NCBI RefSeq assembly: GCF_030053115.1
Contig: NZ_CP125619.1
Span: 2,047,001 to 2,111,000 of the forward strand
Length of the DNA stretch: 64,000 bases
Reading direction: 5' to 3'
From: Pseudomonas svalbardensis
Lineage (GTDB): Bacteria; Pseudomonadota; Gammaproteobacteria; Pseudomonadales; Pseudomonadaceae
Each line of letters starts with the position of its first letter. Position 1 is the stretch's first letter. Under the pieces are notes generated by a model. It had not been told where the DNA came from. It made no database searches and worked only from the letters and a program-made list of their open reading frames with translations. Of the stretch, positions 8,726 to 16,200 are shown one piece after another. Made by a program: the position numbers and the translations under genes.

Positions 8726-8914
8726 ATGGCTGATTCGTATATCGAAGACGACGGATCTGAGTTTCCGATCAACAATTGCATGCAGTGTGGTCAAGCGGAG
8801 TATGTATCGGGCTTTGGAGAAGACCGGGACCAGGTCGCCAAAGTGAAATACAAGGTGCCCCGAACCGAAAAGGCGAATTTCTTGCCCAAGAGGATGCCGC
8901 CTTCCAGGAAGTAG
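8726..8914 (+). CDS. Small hypothetical protein with one CxxC motif (62 aa)
   Basis: The product begins MADSYIEDDGSEF and has CMQCG near residue 18, then a lysine-rich C-terminal half ending PKRMPPSRK. A strong ribosome site (GAGGGGAAAGG) precedes the ATG and an intrinsic terminator follows the stop by about 15 bp, which support it as a real transcription unit. No family is recognised. A single CxxC could be redox-active or metal-binding. Confidence 0.55.
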   Translation: MADSYIEDDGSEFPINNCMQCGQAEYVSGFGEDRDQVAKVKYKVPRTEKANFLPKRMPPSRK

Positions 8915-8929
8915 CCGTCAACCGGACAG

Positions 8930-8957
8930 CCCCCGCCATTGAGCGGGGTTTTCATTT
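8930..8957 (+). terminator. Intrinsic terminator of the CxxC small gene
   Basis: The stem CCCCGC/GCGGGG with a 6-nt loop is followed by TTTTCATTTT, just after the stop at 8914. Confidence 0.85.
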
Positions 8958-9078
8958 TCACAAGTTCGGCTGTTGAGATTTGGACTACAGATACACAACC
9001 CGCAGTTGGTGTTTTTTTTCACAAACTTTTCACACCTACCTACGTAGGCTCAACTCATCCGTTAGAAAGCAGTACCTG

Positions 9079-9105
9079 GCCCGTTCCCCCAGCGGGCTTT
9101 TTTTT
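9079..9105 (+). terminator. Second intrinsic terminator, no gene between it and the first
   Basis: GCCCG (9079–9083) pairs with CGGGC (9093–9097) and is followed by eight T. The 120 bp between this and the preceding terminator hold no ORF. The stretch contains a T-run (9012–9019) and the palindrome CCTACGTAGG (9039–9048). A short non-coding transcript ending here is possible. The remaining bases up to 9245 are the leader of the next gene. Confidence 0.75.
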
Positions 9106-9245
9106 GCCTGTCATAAAACCTTTTCTAAAAACGCTGTCCATCCGTCGCCTATTGCGACGTTGCACCCGTGCGTGTCTGGACTTTGTCTCCTCTAAAGCAT
9201 TCAATCTCGCCCCTTTCGGTTACCCCTTTTTTTGAGGTTCTTGTC

Positions 9246-9617
9246 ATGCGTTTAACACTGCCTGCTTTGGTTCTGGGGCTTTTGGTTGCTCAAGGTGCGA
9301 TGGCCGCGGGTGATGGCACTGCCGCCATCGGTGGTGGTTTGGGTGGCGCGCTGGGTAATGTGGTCGGCCAGAGCATGGGCGGCAGCACCGGTGCAGCGAT
9401 TGGTGCTGGTGTAGCGGGCGCGGCCGGCAGTGCCGTCGCAGCACGTAAAGGCAGCCGCACTAAGGCAGCCATTGGTGGTGGTGTCGGCGCGGCCGGCGGT
9501 TCGGTGATCGGCAATAGCTTGGGCGGCAAGACCGGTTCCACCATTGGCGCAGGCTTGGGCGGCGCATTGGGCGGCGGCGTGGGCAGCAACCTGGCCAAAG
9601 GTCACAAGCGTCACTGA
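9246..9617 (+). CDS. Exported glycine-zipper protein, paralogue A
   Basis: The start at 9246 gives a signal peptide (MRLTLPALVLGLLVAQGAMA, cleavage after AMA) and a mature protein of about 100 residues. It consists of Gly/Ala-rich GGxxGG and GxxxGxxxG repeats (glycine zippers), such as GGLGGALGNVVGQSMGG, ending in a short basic tail KGHKRH. GAGGTT lies upstream. Glycine-zipper proteins insert or pack helices in the cell envelope; the specific role is unknown. A close paralogue lies 1.6 kb downstream with the same signal peptide and repeat order, so the pair arose by tandem duplication. An insertion sequence has split the terminator of this copy. Confidence 0.78.
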   Translation: MRLTLPALVLGLLVAQGAMAAGDGTAAIGGGLGGALGNVVGQSMGGSTGAAIGAGVAGAAGSAVAARKGSRTKAAIGGGVGAAGGSVIGNSLGGKTGSTIGAGLGGALGGGVGSNLAKGHKRH

Positions 9618-9643
9618 TCCTGATTGATCAGCTCAAAAAGCCC

Positions 9644-9655
9644 GGCTTGATGCCG
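9644..9655. repeat. Target-site duplication, left copy
   Basis: GGCTTGATGCCG directly abuts the left IS end and is repeated exactly at 11084–11095. The 12-bp size fits IS4-family transposition. Joining the flanks recreates a perfect intrinsic terminator. Confidence 0.93.
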
Positions 9656-9701
9656 CAATGCTGTTCACTTAAGGATTGTTGACTAATCCTCAGGCAGCCG
9701 G

Positions 9702-9736
9702 AAAATCCGGAATCTGATAAGGATTCCGGATTTTTT
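9702..9736 (+). terminator. Intrinsic terminator/hairpin at IS left end, abutting the transposase ATG
   Basis: A 13-bp perfect stem AAAATCCGGAATC/GATTCCGGATTTT with a 7-nt loop is followed by T's that run straight into the transposase ATG at 9737. It would stop transcription entering from gene A. No ribosome site fits between it and the start codon. Confidence 0.85.
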
Positions 9737-11074
9737 ATGTCTGTTGCTCAGGATTTAAGCGCGGTTTTGGATTTTGCTAAGCAACCGCTCTCTCGCCTTG
9801 AGGTGTTCACCGATCATATTCCTCATGATTGGATCACCGCAGCGGCCGCTCTGGCGGATAAAGCCACGATCCGACGTCGGCGCTTGCCTTCGGACATAGT
9901 CCTTTGGCTGGTAGTCGGGATGGCACTTTTCAGAGGTGAGCCAATAGTCGAGGTCGCTCGCCGACTGAATATTTGTGCCGACGGTCTTGCTAATGAGGTG
10001 CTGTTAGCCAAAAGCGGGTTGTCGCAGGCGCGCCAGCGTCTGGGGAATCAGCCTGTCGCTTGGTTATTTCAACAGTGCGCCAATGTCTGGGGATACGAGC
10101 GCTACCCGCAAGATGACTGGCACGGTCTTCAAGTCTTTGCCGTCGACGGTGCCTTGTTTCGAACCCCGGAAACGTCGTCATTGCGGGACCATTTTGGCTC
10201 CGGCAATACCTCCTCCGATCGTCAAACCCCTTATCCGGTGCTGCGCCTTGTTGCGTTGATGAACGCCCGTTCTCATATCATCGCCAACGCGGCCATCAGC
10301 CCTTACCGCAAAGGGGAGATCCCGCTGGCCAAGGACTTCATCGAGAGCATACCCAACCACTCAGTGACCCTGCTGGACAAAGGGTTTTTCAGTGCGGACC
10401 TATTGTTGAGTATCCAAAGTACTGAAAAAAACCGGCATTGGATGATCCCGGAGCGTAAGGGTACTGTTCGCACGGAAATTGAACACTACGGCGATGGTGA
10501 TTACCTAGTCCAGATGAAGGTCTCGCAGCAAGCGCGTAAAAAGAACCCACTGTTGCCTGAGTACTGGCAAGTACGGGCGGTCACCTACGAGGTCGCCGGG
10601 AAAGAAAAAACCGTCTTCACCTCCCTGCCAGCCTCGCACTTTAGCGCTGAGCAGGTCGCCACCCTTTATCACGAGCGATGGGAAATCGAACTGGGTTTCA
10701 GGGATATCAAAAGCTCAATGCAAGACAATGCCTTGACCCTTCGCAGCAAGACTGTAGACCTGGTGTATCAAGAATTATGGGGGCTGTTACTGGCTTATAA
10801 CGTAGTGCGTCGAGAAGCCAGTCAGGCGGCTGTAGCTCATAAGCGGGCTCCCAGCGAGGTGAGTTTCAAGTTTGCCTGTCAGCACATCGCCAGCCATCTG
10901 GTGGTCATGGCCGGAGCGGTCTCGCCCTCACACACGCCAAGACGCCTGGACGAGCTTCGCGGCAGCATTGGTGTGCTCTTCATAGCAAAACGCCCCAGGC
11001 CTGCGAGGCCTAGGGCGGTGAAGATGTCAAAAACCCGGTATCCGGTTAACCGCAAGGCTGCTCCGCTTAAGTGA
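9737..11074 (+). CDS. IS4-family transposase
   Basis: The 445-residue DDE transposase carries the IS4 hallmarks. FAVDGALF holds the first aspartate (near residue 139), LLDKGFF the second (near residue 217), and YHERWEIELGFRDIKSSM matches the Y-(2)-R-(3)-E-(6)-K signature exactly, with the catalytic glutamate near residue 319. The N-terminal region (IRRRRLPSDIVLWLVVGMALF) resembles the IS4 N-terminal DNA-binding domain. The stop lies inside the right terminal repeat. The start is directly preceded by a terminator-like hairpin with no visible ribosome site, so translation is probably kept very low. Confidence 0.95.
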   Translation: MSVAQDLSAVLDFAKQPLSRLEVFTDHIPHDWITAAAALADKATIRRRRLPSDIVLWLVVGMALFRGEPIVEVARRLNICADGLANEVLLAKSGLSQARQRLGNQPVAWLFQQCANVWGYERYPQDDWHGLQVFAVDGALFRTPETSSLRDHFGSGNTSSDRQTPYPVLRLVALMNARSHIIANAAISPYRKGEIPLAKDFIESIPNHSVTLLDKGFFSADLLLSIQSTEKNRHWMIPERKGTVRTEIEHYGDGDYLVQMKVSQQARKKNPLLPEYWQVRAVTYEVAGKEKTVFTSLPASHFSAEQVATLYHERWEIELGFRDIKSSMQDNALTLRSKTVDLVYQELWGLLLAYNVVRREASQAAVAHKRAPSEVSFKFACQHIASHLVVMAGAVSPSHTPRRLDELRGSIGVLFIAKRPRPARPRAVKMSKTRYPVNRKAAPLK

Positions 11075-11083
11075 ACAGCATTG

Positions 11084-11095
11084 GGCTTGATGCCG
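11084..11095. repeat. Target-site duplication, right copy
   Basis: Exact copy of GGCTTGATGCCG (9644–9655) directly after the right IS end. It is followed by GGGCTTTTTG, the second half of the disrupted terminator. Confidence 0.93.
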
Positions 11096-11240
11096 GGCTT
11101 TTTGTATCTGGATATTTCTTATTCGCGCTCTTCGAATTTACAGCTGTCCAACGATCAGCGCTGGCGTGATGAAAAAGCTAAACTCACGCCATCCGTAACG
11201 CGTTCTCTTACCCCCGATACGGAATTTAGAGGTTCATATC

Positions 11241-11669
11241 ATGCGTTTGACATTGTCCACGTTGGTTCTGGGACTTTTGGTCGCTCAAGGTGCAATGGCC
11301 GCCGGTGACGGCACCGCTGCAGTTGGCGGTGGTATTGGCGGTGCGCTAGGTGACGTGGTCGGCCGGCAAATGGGCGGCAGCACGGGTGCCGCGATTGGCG
11401 CCGGTGTAGGCGGCGCGGCAGGTAGCGCGGTCGGCGCGAACAAAGGCAGTCGCACAGAAGCGGCTATTGGTGGTGGTCTGGGGTCGGCCGGTGGCTCGGT
11501 GATCGGCAATAGCCTGGGTGGTTCTACCGGTTCGACCATTGGTGCAGGTCTGGGCGGCGCAGCGGGTGGGGCGGTAGGCAACAACTTGGGTAACGATAGC
11601 GGCAGTTCGCACTCCGGTAGCGGCCACAAGCATAAGCATAAAAACAAGCACAAGAACAAACATCACTGA
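11241..11669 (+). CDS. Exported glycine-zipper protein, paralogue B
   Basis: The 142-residue product has the same signal peptide pattern as paralogue A (MRLTLSTLVLGLLVAQGAMA) and the same order of Gly/Ala repeats. It then carries a longer C-terminal tail with GSSHSG and a run of alternating His/Lys/Asn residues (KHKHKNKHKNKHH), which could bind metal ions or negatively charged polymers. TTAGAGGTT precedes the ATG. It lies just right of the IS. Function is unknown; envelope location is inferred from the signal peptide. Confidence 0.8.
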   Translation: MRLTLSTLVLGLLVAQGAMAAGDGTAAVGGGIGGALGDVVGRQMGGSTGAAIGAGVGGAAGSAVGANKGSRTEAAIGGGLGSAGGSVIGNSLGGSTGSTIGAGLGGAAGGAVGNNLGNDSGSSHSGSGHKHKHKNKHKNKHH

Positions 11670-11690
11670 TTCGACATCGAACTACACCAG

Positions 11691-11716
11691 AAACCCGGCC
11701 TAGCGCCGGGTTTTTC
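11691..11716 (+). terminator. Intrinsic terminator of paralogue B
   Basis: AAACCCGGC pairs with GCCGGGTTT across a 5-nt loop and is followed by T5, 21 bp after the stop. Confidence 0.9.
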
Positions 11717-11797
11717 ATTTCTGGTAGTAGGACTCTGGAACGTTTGGTCGTGGGCCGCCTCGAACTTCATACACCCCAGAATGTTGTGAGGCGTGCC

Positions 11798-11986
11798 ATG
11801 ACTCCTGAAACCGAAGGCAAGGAAGAAAAAGGCCCGAGCGGGCTTCCGTTTATTAACGATCCTGGTAACGAAGACCCAGGCTCCCTGATGGATGACGCAA
11901 CGGTGCCGCTCAATGATTCCGATGATGCGGGCGACGTCGGAAATATCGAGTTCGAAGACGAGGAAGAGGATGAGGACGAAGATTGA
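11798..11986 (+). CDS. Small highly acidic protein (62 aa)
   Basis: The product begins MTPETEGKEEKGPSG and ends with an almost pure Asp/Glu tail (EFEDEEEDEDED). GTGAGG upstream of the ATG supports this start over an earlier in-frame codon. No domain is recognised; it is likely disordered and cytosolic, with no signal peptide. It is the first of two small acidic genes between the glycine-zipper genes and a Gly/Ser-rich exported protein. Similar acidic ORFs of unknown role occur in fluorescent Pseudomonas (recollection, not searched). Confidence 0.6.
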   Translation: MTPETEGKEEKGPSGLPFINDPGNEDPGSLMDDATVPLNDSDDAGDVGNIEFEDEEEDEDED

Positions 11987-12094
11987 CCCTGCTGTGCGAC
12001 GGGTTCGACCGATCGTCTCTCTGATCGAACGCAATGCAGGGCGCGATCCTCGAAACCTCAGGGCCTGCTTTTCAGGCCCCACGAGAGGTGCTTT

Positions 12095-12307
12095 ATGAAC
12101 GCTGATCCGAAAGTCTCCGACATCGACGATACCCCCGAATATCCGCTGCCTTCACCGACCGATTCCCTGAGTCGTGATCAACGTCCGCCTGATGACGACA
12201 CCGCTGTAGAGCAGTTGCCGTCTGATGAAGTGAAGCGCGGAGATGTTGAAGCTCACCCTGACGACCCGGACATTGCCGGTGACGACGGTTCAAACGAATC
12301 GAGCTGA
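12095..12307 (+). CDS. Small acidic, proline-rich hypothetical protein (70 aa)
   Basis: The product is rich in Asp, Pro and Ser (PEYPLPSPTDSLSRDQ, HPDDPDIAGDDGSNESS) and is predicted disordered. GAGAGGTG precedes the ATG. A hairpin GGCCTG/CAGGCC (about 12062–12078) lies directly upstream of the ribosome site and could modulate translation or end the previous transcript. No family is recognised. Confidence 0.6.
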   Translation: MNADPKVSDIDDTPEYPLPSPTDSLSRDQRPPDDDTAVEQLPSDEVKRGDVEAHPDDPDIAGDDGSNESS

Positions 12308-12406
12308 ATTTACGCTGTGGCTCTGCGCCGCTCGTCGATGGTGCGGCACCTTTGAAAAGCGATGGCTGCCAGAAATCAGGTACGCACCTTTTAAAGGAGA
12401 TACACC

Positions 12407-12802
12407 ATGATCAGGTCAAAATTGACGGCCCTGACGGTGATCGGCGTGTTGTCGGCCGGTTCAATGTCGGCGTTTGCTCAGTCCTCCGGCAGCGATGCAC
12501 CTGTGGATAAGGGCGGGAGGCCACCGTACTCCGAAATGAATGCGGGCTCCTCGGACGGGAAGGCGTTGCCGCCTGGCACCATTGAGGGTGGGGATGGTGG
12601 TGATGCAAACGGGAGTAGCACCAGCCCGGAGAAGGGAAACGGGGCGATGAGTGGTGGAGGTTCGAGTGGGAGCGGTTCTGGGAGTGGGTCTGGAGGATCC
12701 GGTAGTTCCGGGATGAGTGGAAGCGGGAGCGGTGGGAGTTCTGGGTCTGCGGGAGGAGGCGCGGGTGGTGCTGGTGGGAGTACGAGAGGTTCGGGTGATT
12801 AA
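12407..12802 (+). CDS. Exported Gly/Ser-rich low-complexity protein (131 aa)
   Basis: A strong ribosome site (AAGGAGAT) precedes the ATG. A signal peptide (MIRSKLTALTVIGVLSAGSMSAFA) is followed by a 45-residue segment with PVDKGGRPPYSEMN and then about 60 residues made almost only of Gly and Ser (SGSGSGSGGSGSSGMSGSG). The tail is low-complexity and probably unfolded. Possible roles are a surface or matrix component or a flexible periplasmic protein; none can be shown. A clean terminator follows. Confidence 0.72.
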   Translation: MIRSKLTALTVIGVLSAGSMSAFAQSSGSDAPVDKGGRPPYSEMNAGSSDGKALPPGTIEGGDGGDANGSSTSPEKGNGAMSGGGSSGSGSGSGSGGSGSSGMSGSGSGGSSGSAGGGAGGAGGSTRGSGD

Positions 12803-12823
12803 GTAACTCAATATTTGCAACTG

Positions 12824-12851
12824 AATGCCCAGTAAACTGCTGGGCATTTTT
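12824..12851 (+). terminator. Intrinsic terminator after the Gly/Ser-rich gene
   Basis: ATGCCCAG/CTGGGCAT stem (12825–12832 with 12840–12847), 7-nt loop and T5. It lies just before the convergent immunity gene and may serve both strands. Confidence 0.9.
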
Positions 12852-12859
12852 GGCTCACC

Positions 12860-13291
12860 CTAATCCGTTGAAGCTTGAGATTTCGCTAATAGCGATTTGA
12901 GCTCAGGTTCAACCTCTTCGTGTGGGGTTGAGTTTATGATCTCAATTATCGCAGACGCATATTTGCTTTCTATTGCGACCTCGGCCCAGTCCAATTCGTA
13001 AATTGCGATTGTGCGGGCGTCAATATATGAAGAATCCATGAGGACAAGTTTCATTATTTCAATCGCTTCTGGTGAGCGGTTTTCTCCTAAGGAAACGATA
13101 CAACGCTGCTGCCAGTATTCAGCTTTGCTTAACACTGTTGCTGCAAGTTTTATCCAATCCTCGGCTGCAAAATCACACAACACCACTTTGGCCACAAGCT
13201 CGCTGGAATAGGCAGTCCAGTTGGAGTTTTCTGAATCACCCATCCAAGTCTCAAACTTTTGAAAAATGTCATTCTTATCTTCTGGCCTCAC
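12860..13291 (-). CDS. Presumed immunity protein for the Rhs toxin
   Basis: The 143-residue protein is all-helical by appearance, with repeated pairs such as WIKLAATVLSKAEYWQQRCIVSLGE and SPEAIEIMKLVLMDSSYIDARTIAIYEL that look like HEAT-type repeats. It starts with GTG, and this start overlaps the Rhs stop as GTGA; GGGAGGT sits 6–7 nt upstream inside the Rhs gene, so translation is probably coupled. Position directly after an Rhs C-terminal toxin is the standard place for the cognate immunity gene. The DNA is visibly more AT-rich than the Rhs core, as is the toxin tip. It resembles helical-repeat immunity families such as Imm30, but the family is not certain. Confidence 0.75.
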   Translation of the reverse strand: MRPEDKNDIFQKFETWMGDSENSNWTAYSSELVAKVVLCDFAAEDWIKLAATVLSKAEYWQQRCIVSLGENRSPEAIEIMKLVLMDSSYIDARTIAIYELDWAEVAIESKYASAIIEIINSTPHEEVEPELKSLLAKSQASTD

Positions 13292-16200
13292 GGCTTACCT
13301 CCCGTTGGATAGGATGAGGTGATCTGATCGTTTTCTTTAATCACTTGCCATTCGACGCCATCAATGACTTTTGTGTGTTGGGTGATTTTCATTCCAGCCT
13401 CATCGCGAATGATTGCACCTGGCGCACGTGCCACCTCATCTGTAGCTCTTAGGATCTTTTCGTCACTCCAGTTCTCCGGCGCAAACGTATGTCGATTAGG
13501 TGATTTAGCGGCCGACCAGCCTACTGTTCCATCTTTACGCTCCAGAATCATCTTGAAATTTTTTGCGCTGATGGTGCCATCTCTATTCGTCTGAAGTACG
13601 TCCACTTGATACTCCGGGGAGTTAAGTACTTTTGCGGAGTGCCCACCAATAGGGCTGTTATGCCTAGGGCTCCGAATCCCGTACAGAATCTTTTTCTGCA
13701 TTGCGGCTGAGATGGTTCCTGAATAGGGGAGGTCAGGCTCTCCATCATTTATTTTAGTGTTGCCTGTCTCATCCGGAGGTAGGCAATTTCCTGTTCCCGC
13801 CTGTGGGCAATTCTCACTCAACCCCAGCGGATCAACCCACCCCGTCGGGTTCCGCGTGTACCGATACCCGTTAATCCCACCCGCCAACCTACTCGGATCC
13901 GGCGTCAAATACCGTCCAACATCCGGATTGTAGTAGCGATGCCGGTTGTAATGCAGGCCGGTCTCCGCATCGAAATACTGCCCCTGAAACCTCAACGGCT
14001 GATCAAGCACCTGATGAGTGTCGCGGTTGAGGCGAGTCAGGCGGCCATAGGCTGTGTATCGGGCGGCCCAGATGATGTCGCCGCTGTAATCGGTGAGTTC
14101 TTGCGGTGTGCCGAGGTGGTCGAGTTGGTAGTAGAACGGGCAGGCCTGATGTGGGCCTTTGCCGTCGAGCATGGCCAGCGGGCGGAAGCTGCCCGGTTCG
14201 TAGACGTAGCTGCGGTAATGCTCGCCGCAGCTTTCGGCGACGAGGTGGTCGCCCTGCCAGAAGAACTCGGTGGTTTTGCCGTCGACGGTTTTGCTGATGC
14301 GGCGGCCGAAGGCGTCGTAGCGGTAGGTCGCATGGCTGCCGTTGGGCAGGGTGGCGCCGATCAGCCGATGTTGGCAGTCGTAGCGGTACTCGGTGACGAG
14401 ATTTTGCCCGGTGCCGCGGCGCTCGCGGATCAGGTTGCCAAAGGCGTCGTAGTCGTAATGGCGGTCGCCTTGCATCAGCAGACGATTGCCTTTGACGATC
14501 GCGGCGCCGGGGCGGTCCTGCATCAGCAGGTTGCCCGCCGGGTCGTGGGCGAAGGTTTCCGGTGGGTCGTCGCGAGTGTGGCGGACGCGGGTCAGGCGGT
14601 TGAGCGGGTCGTATTGGTAGTTGCGTTGGCCGTGACGGGTGTCGGCGATGCTGTCGAGATTGCCGTTGGCGCTGTAGGCATAGTCGCGGCGATACAGCGG
14701 TTGGAGGTGTTGGCTGACAGCGTGGGCTTTCAAACGGCCCTGATCGTCATACTGATAATCGCTGAGCAACAGGCCTTGTTGGCGGTTTAGTTCGCGCCCG
14801 GCGAAGAAGGTATGCGACGTCAGTCGGGTGCCGTTGAGGTCGATGGCCGTCAGCGCGCCGCCTTTGGCGTGGTGGTAGTGGAGTTTGCTGTTGTCCGGCA
14901 GGCGCAGGCGATTCAGCTGACCGCAGGCGTCGTAGCCATAATGCAAGGTGCCCCAACCTTGGTGTTCGCTGATCAGCCGGTCTTGCTGGTCGTATTCGAA
15001 CTCCAGCGGGTGATCGTGGCCGTCGTCGACGCTGACCAGTCGGCCGAGGCTGTCGTAGCGGTATTCAACTTTGATACCGTCGGGCAGGGTTTTGACCAGC
15101 AGGCGTCCGGCCGAATCCCGCTGATAAGCCGTCACCAGCTGCGAACCGTCCTCGCCGAACTCGGTTTTCTCCAGCAGATGGCCGTTGAGGTCGTACGCGT
15201 ACGCCGTGCGTTGGCCGTCGAATCCGGTTTCCTGTCGGATCAAGCCATTGGGCGTGTAGTCCAGCAGATATTTTTCGCCGGACTCGTTTTCGATTTCCGT
15301 GAGCAACAGCTGGGCGTTGTCGTAGCGGTACTTCAGTTGGGTGCCGTCGGCATTGATGCGGCGGCTGACCAGGTGCAGGTCGTCGATGTATTCGTAGCGG
15401 GTGACGCGGCCCAGTTCATCGCGTTCGGCGGTGATTTTTCCGTAGGCGTTGTAGCTGAAGGCGCGGCTCGCGCCTGTAGGAAGCGTCGTCTGGATCAGTC
15501 GTCCAACGGCATCCCATTGGTAGTGGGTAACGGCGCCGTGTTCATCCTGTCGGGTAATCTGCCGCCCCAACGCATCGTAAGAAAACCGCCGCACACCACC
15601 GTCCGGCAGCGTTTCTTCAACCAACTGCCCCAAGCCATTCCAAACGAACACATGCCGACTGTTGTCCGGGTAACGGATCGACAGCAGCTGCCCTTTTTCG
15701 TCGTAGTGAAAGTGACTGACATGGCCGTCAGGGTCGGTCGCTTCGGTGACGTCACCGTGCGCATTACGCTGATATTTCCACACCGCTTTACCGCGGTACC
15801 GCGCATGCAGGAAACCGTTGCGGTACTCGTAGGTCGTCGGCTCGTCTTCCGGCGGAATCAGCGCGATAAGCCGTCCGACTTCGTCATAACGGTATTCGGT
15901 GACGGCGCCGAGCGGATTCTGCTCAGCAAGCAACCGACCTTGATCGTCGTAGGCCTTGAGGTGTTCGCCGCCGTCCAGCTCGACCTTGCGCACCAGCCGC
16001 GCGCGGTCGTCGTGCTCGTAAATCTCTTCGCTACCGTCGGCGTTTTTAACCCGCACACTGCCGTTGTCGTCCCAGACATAACGCGTGTCCATCTGCGAAA
16101 AAGTCGCCCAATGCCGCACGCACCGGGCCGCCTTCCCGGCACGCTCCCACTCCCAGTAGAAACTCGCCCCACCGGCCAACTGCCGCTGCAGAATCACCTG

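Larger units (their letters stand above)
9656..11083 (+). mobile_element. Complete IS4-family insertion sequence (1428 bp)
   Basis: The element is bounded by identical 18-bp terminal inverted repeats (CAATGCTGTTCACTTAAG at 9656–9673 and its complement at 11066–11083) and by 12-bp target duplications. It encodes one full-length transposase. Ends, duplication and ORF are all intact, so the insertion looks recent and may still be mobile. It sits in the loop and stem of the terminator of glycine-zipper gene A, between two paralogues. Confidence 0.95.

Noticed and set aside
10991..11016. Hairpin with AGGCCT arms near the transposase 3' end as a terminator
   Set aside because: It is inside the transposase coding sequence and has no T-run.
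6727..13291. tRNA-anchored genomic island or prophage
   Set aside because: No integrase, no phage structural gene and no direct repeat of the tRNA 3' end were found. Only loose clustering of accessory genes supports it.
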